Part shown: positions 21,124-32,747 of the stretch, piece by piece | Layout of the letters: every line of letters starts with the position of its first letter | Numbering within the stretch: position 1 is the stretch's first letter | Assembly: GCA_049999765.1 (NCBI GenBank) | Contig: JBNGIQ010009266.1 | Span: 1 to 48,677, forward strand | Reading direction: 5' to 3' | DNA: 48,677 nucleotides | From: Phaeoceros laevis | Lineage: Eukaryota > Anthocerotophyta > Anthocerotopsida > Notothyladales | Notes under the pieces: model-generated | The model's database searches: none | What the model saw: the letters and a program-made list of their open reading frames with translations, nothing else | Told to the model about the DNA's origin: nothing | Made by a program: the position numbers and the translations under genes

Positions 21124-21946
21124 ATGGCGCCTTCCGCCCCTTTGCCAGAGGCCACTACCGCACCTTCAATCCCGGACATAGAGAATCCTGAGGACTTGCA
21201 ACCTTCCAATGGCCACTCATCCGAACAACCGGAACGGCCACCAGCTGCCCCCGTCAAGCAGCTTGTGTCCATTTTACACTCGTCGAAATCGACACAGACG
21301 ACTACGCTTGGGGTTCCCGTTGCTCAGGGACAGGGTAATGATTCAGGGGATAAGAATGCAGATGCTGAAGAACCTACTAACGAAGAGGATGGCAACCAGC
21401 AAGTGAAGCGCTCCGTGCAGTGGAACGACATTAATGGCAAAGAGCTGGCGCAAGTCTGGGAGTTTGAGGCCAGGTGAGTGTTGAGTTTGAGCTGTTTTCG
21501 TCTCTAATCCCGTCAGTCTCCATTTTAGATTTGCGAATTGTGGATTTGTCTTGTCATGTGATTTAAGATGGCTTTCTGAGCAACTCAGACTGGAAGATGG
21601 ACTGGTTAGCAAAGGGACCTACCTCGGTGTTAGCGGATTGTTGAGTTTGTGTGTTGAAGCTGTGCTCAGATAGTAGAGATACTTGTTTAATAAGCCATCG
21701 ATGTTACCTGCGTGGCTGGGGTGCGTTTTATTCTGTCTAATGTTTCCAGTCATTCATGCTGTTTTATAGTCAGTGGTTTGGTGGCCTTTCTTTGTAGTGC
21801 CGCATACGACTTCATACGAGCCACATGTGAAGATAGACCCTGATGTGGATTTTCTGATGTGCCGGTGCTTTTTCAGTGACTCCGGAGACTCGGATGATGA
21901 TGAAGACGGTGAGTCATCACAAAGTTGCACTTGTGTAATTCAGTAG
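21124..21946 (+). CDS. Small acidic plant protein with C-terminal CaaX box, 139 aa, 2 exons
   Basis: Exons 21124-21473 and 21877-21946, joined across a 403-nt phase-2 intron, give 420 nt. The N-terminal ~75 residues are Pro/Ser/Thr/Ala-rich and low in complexity. A conserved-looking core, KRSVQWNDINGKELAQVWEF, leads into an acidic stretch, EASDSGDSDDDEDGE. The protein ends SCTCVIQ, so CVIQ is a canonical CaaX prenylation box (Q favours farnesylation) with a second Cys two residues before it. I recall small plant proteins of this build (V-x-W-x-D-x-x-G-K core, acidic stretch, terminal Cys motif) but cannot name a function. A splice donor-like GTGAGT lies inside the second exon at 21909, but reading through it gives the CaaX end directly. 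The product is probably membrane-associated through lipid. Confidence 0.65.
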
Positions 21947-23566
21947 AGCTTCGTGGTATGACATATAATCAGGCTATGCCATGCGTACCACAAGCCCCGG
22001 AAGAAATAATCATCGGTGCCAAGAGAGTGGGCTCAAGCTAGGTCGAGTCATACTTGGAAGGGGTATGTGCTGCCCGACCCAGCTCCAAACTCAAGAACAG
22101 AAGGACAGGGTCATTTTTCCGTCTGAAGGAACAAGGCTGATGGGATGCTGGGACTACTGTGATCCGAGCAGGTTGGCTAACTCCAATATCCTAGACACAG
22201 GGCAGCGGTATGTTGTCCAAGTTCAGTGGATGAAGCCCATTCTCCGAACAAGGTGCTACAGAGGCTCTGTTTCTCCTTCTCGCTAGGGCCTGCTATGTTT
22301 CACCCTCGTATCGTAGGGGCGATCAGTTGCTGCATTGTCACTGACTTCCGAGCCGTTTCCTGGTCCCGCCCTATCCAAGCCTGAAGACTGACGGTTGCAA
22401 AGCTCGTTGTCAAGTTCCCGGATTACGTACACTACCACTTCAGAAAAGGGAGCTCAGCAGTAGAGTGTGATGTCTCACCACTAGTTCATAGCTGTCAGCA
22501 GAACATGTCACATGCTGTACATAGTGGTGCTGACAATATTGACAGTCCTGTCTCGTGAAAGAGCGCTCGGCGTTTCGTCCTGGACATTCTGGGCTGTCGT
22601 TTGTAGAGTAGCGGGACCACATTCCGGCACATAAGCCAGTAATAACGTAAAAATCTGAAGTGCATGAAAAAAATCTCGGAAGATTACAAGACACGCCTGC
22701 TTTGCACGACGGACCGTTGGTGCTCCTCTCACCGGCAATGAGAGATTTCCGCGAGCGCAAATGATACCGCATTAGCGCTCCAAACTATGAATAATAACTC
22801 GAGGTGAATATAAGTAAAAAAAATTCAAATTTATCTATCTACATGAGTTATCCTCTTGATTGCACCAGCCCCGTGCGTTGCCAGATCACCATCAATGACA
22901 CCCTTCCACCAACAAGAAAAGCGTCAAAGAAACGCTAAAAAAAGGTAAGAATCTTCATAAAAGTCCAAATTAACTTGCGGAAACCAGTACAACCTAACGC
23001 CAGTGGAGGAACATGCCGGAATGTGGTCTAACTACTGTAGTCTGATTCATGACACGCCCTCAATGGCAAAGCGCAGGTTCTAATCGTGTGAAATTTCCTC
23101 TCACAACTGTAGAGTTGAGTGGAGCCGAGTCATCAGTCGTATATAGGCCGGGCTTGAACTGAAACTTCAGCAGCTCCAAACCGTCTTCAAAAAAGCAAAA
23201 GACCCAATTGAGAACGACACTTGGAAATGATCATGGTCGATAAGAGGCGGACGATGAATCACGGGACGCCGCAGCTCAGGCCCACCGAGCTCCTACGGTC
23301 TCTGCAGAGGATGGTGTGCACACAGCATTGTATTGGTGAACGGAGCACCTACGTAGCAGCGGAGGGCAGAGCAACTCCAGGTATGGTATGGACTGTGCAT
23401 GCTCGCTCCACTTCGCTTATAGCGCGCACACATTTGTGGCTTCAGCCATGAGCGTCCGATTGAGGGGGGCCGTGAGTGGCGACTACCTGCCTACGTTGCA
23501 CCGTCGCAGCGACGAATTTCTGTTGCCTGCTGCGTAAAGCTCCCGTGGTTTCTGCGGTTGGACAGC
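21947..23566. other. Spacer upstream of MRS2
   Basis: 1.6 kb with no supported gene. It contains the 3' UTR of the CaaX gene and the MRS2 promoter, with an A/T-rich patch around 22795-22850. Open frames at 21981-22286 (+) and 22440-22772 (-) show no recognisable family. A tRNA-like GGTTCTAATC near 23072 has no partner A box. Confidence 0.5.
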
Positions 23567-26243
23567 ATGAAAGCTCGCACGCCAGTCAAGGCAGTGACTT
23601 ACGCGATGGAGGATGACAAGGACAAGGGAGATCGTGGTCTCCTGGGCCTGCGCAAGAAGGGGATGGGCGTGAGAACTTGGCTTACCATCGGCATTGATGG
23701 CGGGGCTCAGGTGAGCTTCTCACCCCTCCTTTGCTTCTTTGCGTTGAGCTCAAAGCCTCCTGGGTAGTGTAATTCTTGCTCAAGGTGTCACCACGTAGAT
23801 GGTGGAGGCTGGAAAACATGCTATCATGCGGCGAGCCGGGCTGCCAGGCAGAGATCTCCGCATTCTGGATCCCATGCTCTCTTATCCTTCGACTATTCTT
23901 GGTCGAGAGCGGGCTATCGTTTTGAACTTGGAACACATCAAGGCCATCATAACAGCCCAGGAGGTGCTACTATTGAACTCCAAAGACCCTTCAGTGGCCC
24001 CCTTCGTTGCTGATCTTCAACGGCGGCTACCTTTACACTTTGAGGAGCAGCAGGTTGGATGTCTCTAAAGCCATTTCTTTTGCTTGCATGTAGAGAACGG
24101 ATGTTGTTGGAAGGGCTGGTAGCTCAGTGCTGAAAGTATCTGTGATTCCCTTCTCCTAGTCACGTTGTTATTCGCAGCCTGGCTCAGCGTGCTTCATGCT
24201 TTAAGGAAGCCAGATGATGCTCTGCCCAGCTATCTGAGCTCAATTTCCTCGACCTACCATCTCATGTACTGTGAATGCCGGTGTTGATAAGTCTGGATTG
24301 CCTTCTTTTTCTTTCCACGTAGCGATCTTTGGATGGAGGGAGTGACCCCAGTGATAACGAGGAGAGCATTTTGAGGGCAAGTTTTGGATTCAACAACGGT
24401 GCTGATGGAGCCGAAGAATCACAATTGGAGGCGAATGGTTTTTTGCATGATAACAATAGCCCTGCACATCGTGGTCCAAATGCTTTGCCTTTCGAGTTTC
24501 GAGCACTTGAAGCGTGCTTAGAGGCAACATGCAGCTCCCTTGACGCTGAGGTGTGTAGTCCTTGTCCAGATGATCCAGACCACGGTTCTTCTTGTCTGCC
24601 AATGTAGCCCTGCTTAACTTCCTAGGTTCAAGCTTGGGCTTACAGTCAAGCTTTGACAAAATGTAGCATTGGGGATGTTATGCAATCCTTGCTTTCATAA
24701 AAGGTGTCGACAGGTGAACCCGCTGTGAACACTTGTCACTTTACAACTTCATTGCCTTCAATTGTTTTGAGGTTTATTCCAGCTGATGGTTCTTCGTTGT
24801 TTCAAGAGTGCTTTTTGTAGGCGACTACCTTGGATATGGAAGCATATCCAGCTTTGGATCTATTGACCTCCCAGATCAGCACTCTTAATCTTGAGAGAGT
24901 ACGTCAGATCAAAAGCCGGCTTGTTGCGATTTCTGGTCGTGTGCAGAAGGTACTTAGTCTTTTTTTCCCTGTTTTGCTTCAATTCTTCTATGCAGATAAA
25001 GAGTCCGGATTTGCAGTCTGTAGGTTAAACATATCTCAGATGAGGTCAGGCAGTGATGTCATCTTGTAGGACAGTCTTATTTGACTTCTTCTAGAGCCGA
25101 AAAACGTTTCTGAGCTACTTGGTTGTACCTACTTTTCGAGCATCTGAATTGTGTGTGACGTCTGCTTACTTCTTTTAAGGTCAGAGATGAAATTGAAAAG
25201 CTACTGGATGATGATGGAGATATGGCTGAGATGTACTTGACGGACAAGCTCATTCGTCAGCAGCTCGATGGGCATCTATCACCTGCTTCCACTGATGGAG
25301 GTTACAATCCTGCATCTGAGGTGGTTACGGATGGTACCCAGGCTGCAACACCTCACTTTGGAAATGTACCAGCACCAAAGTATACTACTTTCGGACTTCA
25401 TAATTCAGATGATGAAGAAAGGTACTTGAACAGGGGTTGATAGCTGCATGAACTTCGAGAAAGCGTTGTTCATTGTGCTTAGTGCTGACAAATGTAACTC
25501 ATCGGGTTGACGTACCACACAAGACTGTCTTTCAGTGGGGTTGCTTGTTTATGTACCACACAACCACACAGGATGTCTTCAGTGATGGTGGGGTGGTTGC
25601 TTGTCTAGTGCTGGGGAAGAAGAAGAAGACATGCGTCCAACTGGTAGTCCTGTCAACATGCTTCTCAAGGGGGGTAGCAAGAGCTCATCCACAAGCAGCA
25701 GCAGTAGCAGCAGCAGCGATGACAGCAAGAACGTGGATGTGGAGGAGCTTGAGATGCTTCTAGAGGCGTACTTCGTGCAGATAGATGGCACCTTGAACAA
25801 GCTCTCAGCGGTAAGCCTAAGATTAAATTTCTGTTGGGGCATTTTCTCACCTTACCAGCTCAATTCCTACTGCCCTTCTCCAGGTTAAGGCAGTCTTCCT
25901 CCTGCACCACACAATGAGTGAGCAGGCTTATGCATAGTGCTAACCTGATTCACTGCCGCAGTTGAGGGACTACGTGGATGACACTGAAGATTACATAAAC
26001 ATCATGCTGGACGACAAACAGAACCATCTCTTGCAGATGGGCGTGATGTTAACCACTGCAACTCTTGTTCTTAGCCTTTCCATCGTGGTGACGGGTATTT
26101 TTGGAATGAACATACACATCCAGTGGTTTGAAGAAACCAGTTATACTCGGTTCACTTGGGTGGTTGGAGGATCTGTTGTAGCTTCCATGTTGATGTACGT
26201 CATTGTCATCGGATGGTGCAAATGGAAGCATCTCCTTGAATGA
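23567..26243 (+). CDS. MRS2: MRS2/MGT-type CorA-family magnesium transporter, 493 aa, 7 exons
   Basis: Exons: 23567-23710, 23799-24053, 24323-24550, 24821-24949, 25180-25421, 25609-25810, 25962-26243 (1482 nt). The cytosolic/matrix domain contains LGLRKKGMGVRTWLTI, RRAGLPGRDLRILDPMLSYP, STILGRERAIVLNLEHIKAI and LPFEFRALEACLE. The long helix contains STLNLERVRQIKSRLVAISG and LLDDDGDMAEMYLT. EELEMLLEAYFVQIDGTLNKL precedes the membrane part. TM1 spans about 427-447 and ends in the GMN selectivity motif (448-450), and TM2 about 464-485, followed by a basic end (CKWKHLLE). It forms pentameric Mg2+ channels. Exon 6 carries a Ser run encoded by AGC repeats. The start at 23567 is the first ATG of the frame. 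The exact paralogue (vacuolar, ER or organellar) cannot be assigned. Confidence 0.95.
25681..25721 (+). repeat. AGC-rich serine microsatellite in MRS2 exon 6
   Basis: AGC/TCC/AGT codons encode a run of about 14 Ser with one Thr between the acidic EEEEDMRP segment and the conserved EELEMLLEAYF helix. Plant MRS2 proteins have a variable-length linker at this position. Confidence 0.8.
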
Positions 26244-28124
26244 TACAGCCTTCAGCTCCTCGGTAGCAAGCCACAGGATGACTGATGTGGTAGGGAGCGG
26301 CATCCCAGAGTCCAAGGTACCTTGTCCTGCTCTTGAGAGAAACCATTTGTTGGGGGCCGCAAATTCTGCCCTTCAGAACTCTGCTCTGATATCTGATCCA
26401 GCTCATGTCATGTTGCAGCAGCATTTTGTTTCGCTTGTAGCCCATGCACAGATTGTGCAAATGTCGTGTATACAGAAGTCAACGCGTGATGGAGATATTT
26501 CCCTTGCTGTTACTCTGCTTCTGAGCAAATGCTCTACTGTCACAGTACTGTGGTGTTATTGGGACTCTTTCGATTTGGTAAAGCCCATGAAGAAATAATA
26601 AGGCGTTGACAAGCCGAGGCGGGATGCTGGTAAGCTATTGCAGTGGGCCCCGTCCGGTCACTTCGTTTGGTCTAGTCTAGCAAGGGCAAACAAATTCTCC
26701 TCTTTCCACACGTCACGTTCTAGTCTATCTGTATATTATTGTTCCTTCCCTGTTCCTGGACGGACTCCCGAGGCGGTTTTTACACCGATAGCAGTCTGTC
26801 ACAAGTGCGATTTTAGCACCGCACCGTTCCTGTGAGCATGCGCGATATGATGTGCTGTGCCGGTCAGGTGTATGTTAGGTTTATGAGGTTGTCACTGTCC
26901 GGTCCTAGCTGTTCACCTGAATGCGGTAGACAGCTTCACATGCGGAGGCACATGGCAGCAGTTGCGCTTCTTGTATGGCTCTGCACTAACTTGGTAACAA
27001 AGCGAGGCGCTCATCGGATACTAGAAATGCGTCTCCTTCCTGCGATCCGAGTTTCGACGCCACCCCATGGTCACTGTTTTCTTTTAGTGAGAGAATCGAA
27101 TTTCGAACCTGAGGACTTGGACTGGACTCATGCTTCAGACTGGGAGAAGGACGGCAGGAAAGTGGGGAGACCAAGCGCAGCAGAGCGCCATTTGTCGGCA
27201 CTAACGGTGTACTGCGGGGAAGGACACCAAGGGCAGGCGGAGAGTAGCTGCCGGCTCACGTGGAACGAAAGGAGGAGGAGTTCCTTCGGTTGTTCGGATC
27301 CTGACTGCAGCTCCCCTCCGCTGTCCAAAAATTTCGTCCTGCTACTGTGTTTGCGTGTTTTGCACTTTGAGGAACTGGGAAGGTGCTACAACCAACCACC
27401 TGGCAAGGGGATAAGGTGGAGAGGCTGCCGTTCTCCACCTGAGTAGACTCGTGACGTTGGTTGCCGAAACCAGTAAAGATTGAGGACTACCTCAGCTTCT
27501 TCTCCGATAGGTAATTGTGTGGACAACAGAGCCGATGCGACACTGAAGAGGATACTTTTTGTTTGTGCTGCTCGTCGTGGTCTGAAAAGGACCAGCCAGC
27601 TGCAGATGTTTCCATGACTTGGGGGAATTGTCAGCAAAGCAAGAAGAAGACTGAAGATCCTGCATTTCGCTCACTTACCTCAACTCTGGAAGGGGGAATT
27701 CTATCCTCGTCGTGAGGGGATTGGACACCGAAAGATTTGCCGGCACCTTTGCATGGATTTCTGTTAGAGACCCTGGTATGTGAGCAGAGTCAGGGTGGAA
27801 GGCTCTCCATTGCGCATTGCATGTTGCCCAGGTGGACGGCGCCTCGCCTGTTGGAGGTGATTTCCATGTTTCGGGTTACCGGACCCAAATGACTGCGATA
27901 TGCCAGCTGCTGCTGCTGCTGCATCGTCGTCATCAGAAGCATAACTTGAGCATTTGCGTTGACTGTGCGAAGCTTTGTGTCTGTGTGCCAACTTCAAATT
28001 GAGCCACGCAAGTTGCACAACTTGGATTGTCCGTGAGTCCTTTGTTCGCGGAAGAACTTGGGTTTTCCTTTCCAGCATACTCCTTTCCTTCGGACGCTCG
28101 GATTGGGTTATACAAGACCCAGTA
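26244..28124. other. Spacer between MRS2 and the MUN-domain gene
   Basis: 1.9 kb. The longest open frame (26832-27446, +) encodes a Cys/Arg-rich low-quality translation without similarity and is probably chance. A short CTG run (TGCTGCTGCTGCTGC) lies near 27907-27922. The region presumably includes the MRS2 3' UTR and the 5' UTR of the next gene. Additional 5' non-coding or coding exons of the MUN gene cannot be excluded. Confidence 0.5.
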
Positions 28125-31100
28125 ATGGCTCCTCATCAGGCAGAACGGAAGACCATGTTACGCTTGGCTAGTAGTTCGGATTTGGGAGACCCTTTCAAAC
28201 CCTTGCAGGTTGAATTCACAGAGGAGGATATGAAGGAATTAGCTTACGAGATTATTGTTGCAGCCTGTGGCCCTGCTGTCAGTGCAAGGACAAATTCGAT
28301 GTCAAGATCAACCTCGATTGCCTCTCCCCGTTACCAGGATCGTCTCCTAGCTTCCGCAGCTGCTAGTCGTGTGAAAAAAGCACTGGGTTTGAAATCAAGG
28401 AGTGGCAAGGATTTGTATGGTTCTCCATCGAATGGAAGCAGAAAAAAGGCTACAACTCCAGCAGATATTATCAGGTTGCAACTTGGCATATCAGATGAAG
28501 TGGATTCACGCACCAGAAAGGCTTTGTCTCGTGCTGCTGCATCCCAGGTACGAAACGCTCCAGTAAATATGAAGTACAGTTTCAGCTCATCTTGGCCAGT
28601 GGTGAACAGAGAAATAAGGTCTTTTAAAGCGTTGTGCAATTGTGGTTCTCAATTGTGCATTCTTTCACTTGACCCATCAGGTTGGCAAGCGAGTGGAGTC
28701 AATGCTGGTTCCGCTCGAGCTGTTGCAGAACATTAGCACTTCGGATTTTTCTTATACTGCTCAATATCAACTTTGGCATAAGCGGCAATTGAAGGTGCTG
28801 GAAGCAGGACTTGTTGCTCATTCTGCTGTCCATGATGTCGCCAACAGCGTTAATATGCGGCTTAAGCAAGCACTGCAGTCTGTTACAGACCATCCCATGG
28901 AAACTGGAAAAAACAGTGAGGTCTTGCAAGCACTGAGGACTTCTGCCTTGGCAAAAGCTGCAAGGACACTTGCAGGTGAAGCAAGTAGTCATGAATGTCA
29001 CTGGGCAGACGGGGTGCCTTTCAATCTTCACATATATGCAACTATGCTTTCGGCATGCTTTGACACAGCTGACAGTAGAATTGTTATAGATGAGGTTGAC
29101 GACGTTCTGGACTTGCTGAGAAAGACTTGGGGTATACTAGGGATAACTCAAGCAATCCATGATATTCTGTTCATGTGGGTTCTGTTCCGTCAGTTTGTGT
29201 TGACTGGCGAGAATGAGGTTGACTTGCTCGAGGCTTCAGCCAACCAGATATCAGAGGTGGCCAAGCTTGTCCCGCAAACCAAGTTGGAGGACCACCATAT
29301 CCATCTCTTGAGCTCAATACTGATGACTGCCCAGGCCTGGTGCGAAAAGAGGCTTCTTGCTTATCATGAGTCCTTTCCCACTGGAGCTACTGGCCTAATG
29401 GAGCACATGCTATCTGTAGCTATTTCTGCTGCGCAAATTCTGCATGATGACAGCTTCAGGGATCAGAATCGCCGCCGACGAAAAGACGAAACTGACATTG
29501 CCATGAGCAGGATAGATGTCTACATTCGGTCCTCTCTGAGAACTTCTTTTGCACAGGTTCGTCTAATTGGACCTACTTAGCAGTAAGTTACCTAGACCCT
29601 GGTTTTTGTTCTCAGCAATGAACTCTGCAATGACTATGTGCCTTGGATGGATATGCAGCTGATGGAGTCTGGAGATGCTAAGAGAAGAATATTCAAGGGG
29701 GATCCTCAGGCACGTCCTGCACTTGTGGTCTTGGCAGAGGACATTGAAAACCTTGCCATATTGGAAAGAGATTCATTCAGTCCAATTTTGAAGATATGGC
29801 ATCCTTTCCCGGCTGGTGTGGCTGCTGCTACTCTTCATGCTTGCTATGGTAGGGAGTTCAAGCAGTTTCTTGCAGGAGCCACCTTCCCCACGCCAGACAC
29901 AGTTCAAGTACTCTCTGCAGCAGATCGCTTGGAGAAAGAACTGATACCCATGGCAGTAGAGGACGCCTTATTTTCGGATGATGGTGGGAAAGCAGTTATT
30001 AGAGAAATGCCGCCCTACGAAGCTGACACTGCCATCAAGGCTATGGCACACAAGTGGATTGAAGATAGATTGGAGCGTTTGGTAGAGTGGGTTAGTCGGA
30101 GTGCCAAACAAGAGGTATGACAATTTGCCTTGAATGTTCCTTTGATGCGGTTCGCTTGTTTATTTCCGAACATCAGAAGGTACATGTAGTGTCTGAATCA
30201 TGCCATTGTTACGTATTGTGGACGTGGACGGTGTCTTTCTAGGTGCTTTTTTTTCACTTTTGGGCCTGAATTCCGTTGCATAGAATGGGTTGCTGCACGT
30301 TCCATGTTTTTGATTGGCTGCCTGTTTCTGTATGCGAATTCAGAATGGCTACACTTAGCTCTGCAATCCTTGCTGGGATTATGTCAGCAATCTAACTTTG
30401 TATTTGGCTGCTGTTAGGACTGGAAACCAGCTGCTGTCAGAGAAAGGTATGCTAGATCTGCCGTGGAGGTCTTAAGGATCGTTGAGGAGACGCTGGATGC
30501 ATACTTCTCTATGCCTCTTGCCCAATTTTCGGATCTGCTTGAGGAGTTAGTTGCAGGTGTTGATCGTTGCTTGGCAAGCTATTCAACTCAGGCTTTGTCG
30601 TCATGTGGTGAGTAGATAAATGCAGCACGGATGTGGCATTCTGGACATTATGGGTTCTATAGTGTGCTTAAGGGATGGATGCCCACTTCCTTGGTTGTCT
30701 TGGCAGGAACAAAGAATGAGATGGTCCCTGCCTTGCCGCCTCTGACACGGTGTCGAAACGAGCATTTCAGACTATCTGCGAAGTTCGGTACTATTAGGAA
30801 GAGCAAGGTTCGAGTTGAGTCCAGCAATGGGCGATCTGATGGAATAGAGTTGGACGGCAACTTGGAACGCATGTGCGTCCGTATCAACACCCTTCACCAT
30901 TTGCAGTCTGAACTGCAATTTATAGAGAAAAGGGTAAGGTATGGGTGGCAAGAAGCCCCAGCAAAGCTTCGCAAAGATGGTAAATCCTTAGCCCCTCCGC
31001 CCAAGACAGGGGTGGAAGTAAACTTTGAGGAAACCCGGAGATCCCTTCAAGATGGAATAGAGCAGCTCTGTGAGTTAACTGCTTACAGAATAGTCTTTGT

Positions 31101-31668
31101 GGATATGAACAAGGTTTTGTGGGAAGGTCTGTACGTCGGAGGGGTGGAAAATGCAAGAATGAATCGGGTTATTGACACCCTGGACCCTGTACTCGGGGTG
31201 ATTGCAGACACAGTGACTAAAGCTCTGCGCAACAAAGCAGTAGTGGCCCTTTTGAGGGCATGCTTTGAGGGGCTGCTCTTAGTCTTGCTGGCAGGTGGTC
31301 CTTCTCGATCCTTCACAGTCACTGATGCAGATATGCTGGAAGATGATCTGACAGCACTGAAGGATTTGTTCAAGGCTGATGGTGATGGATTGTCTGAGGA
31401 CACAGTAGAGAATACAGCTCTTCCTATTGTCAGGATCCTGAGCTTGTTCTCGGTGGATACAGACGAGGTAATAGCAAATTTCAAGGCGGCCAACACTCGT
31501 CATGCTCAACCTAAAGGCTCAAAGCCTACACCGCCTCCCTTGCCCAGCACAATTGGCCAGTGGAATCCATCCGACCCCAACACTCTGCTCAGAGTTTTAT
31601 GCTACAGAGCAGATGATAGGGCCTCGAAGTTCTTGAAAAAGACTTACAACCTCCCGAAGCGGCTCTAG
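28125..31668 (+). CDS. DUF810/MUN (MHD)-domain protein, PATROL1-related, 968 aa, 5 exons
   Basis: Exons: 28125-28547, 28681-29556, 29659-30114, 30418-30607, 30707-31668 (2907 nt). The protein begins with a short basic/Ser-rich leader and EFTEDD-like text (VEFTEEDMKELAYEIIVAACGP). Then come GKRVESMLVPLELLQ, CHWADGVPFNLHIYATML, the MHD1-like block VLRIVEETLDAYF...LEELVAGVDRCLASY and the MHD2-like block FEGLLLVLLAGGPSRSF. It ends TLLRVLCYRADDRASKFLKKTYNLP. This architecture is the plant DUF810 family, distantly related to Munc13 MUN. Within it, the text is closer to the shorter At2g33420-like clade than to PATROL1 itself. The PATROL1 branch tethers vesicles delivering the plasma membrane H+-ATPase; the role of this clade is inferred to be exocytic tethering. 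The start codon is less certain than the rest because homologues have longer N-termini. Confidence 0.92.
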
Positions 31669-32747
31669 GCTTCCATTTTCCAGGTTTTCTCTGACGGTCC
31701 TGAAACCTGTCATCTACTCTTGTATTTTGTTAGTCCCCTATTTGGAAATTTCATGGTGCTTTGGGTCCTGCTGCTAATACTAGAAATTATTAGAAATCAT
31801 GGAGGCTCGATTAGAACGTGTGTACAAAAAGTGAGTGTACAGATGAGTTTAGTCACGACTTTTTTTTAGACTTTGAACTTGGGTCATTCATAGACGGTAT
31901 GCAAGCAGCGTTTCTACACAAGCAAGCCTAGCAATATAAGTTACTTTCTTGATGGGTTTGTATCTCTTTCAGCAAACTTTGTGGTTGCACATAACAATTG
32001 GTCAACTTTCCAGTACAAAGAGGTGTGCAAATGGGAGGAAAAGCAAGTCAAGAATGTTGAGAATGTTGTTGATATGCATTTTCCAAAGTAAATGGAAAGG
32101 GATAACAAGAAAATTTGGTGAAAGTTGGCAATAACCCTATAGTGGATCTTGGACCTTGAACACCATTTCTGGGAATCAAATGAGAATGCATTCCCAATTA
32201 CCCCTATAGTGGATCTTGGACCTTAACACGATTTCTGGGAATCAAATGAGAATGCATTCCCAATATGATAACACTATCCCAACATGAAGACGGAATTTCA
32301 TAGAAACCTTGGTCTCAAAGACTATATAATATGTACTTTCATGCTTCAGGATTTTATGTTTCTGAATATAAGGTGTGCCTATGAAGCTATGTATGAAGTC
32401 TTCAGGGTCCTCCAGAAGGTCCCTTTGCAGGGATGTGGCCCTCCCCTAAGTAAGCGTCATTGCGTTATCTGCATTTCCTGTTCATTTTTCAGCTGAGCGG
32501 AGGACATGTATGTATGTAGGCTATGTAACATTGGGGCGCATCGGGCATCTGGCAACTAGCTAACAATAGATGAAGAGATAAGACGGGTGCTGTGGCCGAA
32601 CGCGCGTTAGGTGCATACCAGGAAAGTACCTTGAAACATAACACGGCGTCGAACGTGTGTGCCGACTGTACATTACGTAGATGTGACAGTTGTCTAAGAA
32701 TACATTTGACCGGATTACTTGTAGCGAGTACTGAAGACGGAGCCGAG
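31669..32747. other. Spacer between the MUN gene and the cysteine-synthase-like gene
   Basis: About 1.1 kb, A/T-richer than the flanks. It contains a 67-bp tandem duplication at 32134-32267. No coding frame is supported. The frame of the next gene is open back to about 32592 but without an upstream ATG. Confidence 0.55.
32134..32267. repeat. Tandem duplication, 2 x ~67 bp
   Basis: Two adjacent copies, starting near 32134 and 32202, share CCCTATAGTGGATCTTGGAC, CATTTCTGGG/GATTTCTGGG and AATCAAATGAGAATGCATTC. They differ by about three substitutions and a 1-bp deletion, so the duplication is recent. Confidence 0.9.

Noticed and set aside
22440-22772. Minus-strand 110-codon frame upstream of MRS2
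   Set aside because: No similarity recognised, and a second frame of the same region is equally open.
23060-23090. GGTTCTAATC, resembling a tRNA B box
   Set aside because: No A box at the right distance upstream and no cloverleaf pairing.
24105-24165. GGGCTGGTAGCTCAGTGCTG, resembling the D-arm of a tRNA
   Set aside because: It lies in an MRS2 intron and has no T-arm (GGTTCRANNCC) or matching acceptor stem downstream.
21124-26243. The CaaX-gene exons as 5' exons of MRS2
   Set aside because: The second exon ends in its own stop with a complete CaaX motif. MRS2 starts normally at 23567, and the intervening 1.6 kb has no connecting exon.
26832-27446. 204-codon open frame between MRS2 and the MUN gene
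   Set aside because: The translation is Cys/Arg-rich, without any family similarity and without consistent codon bias; probably chance.
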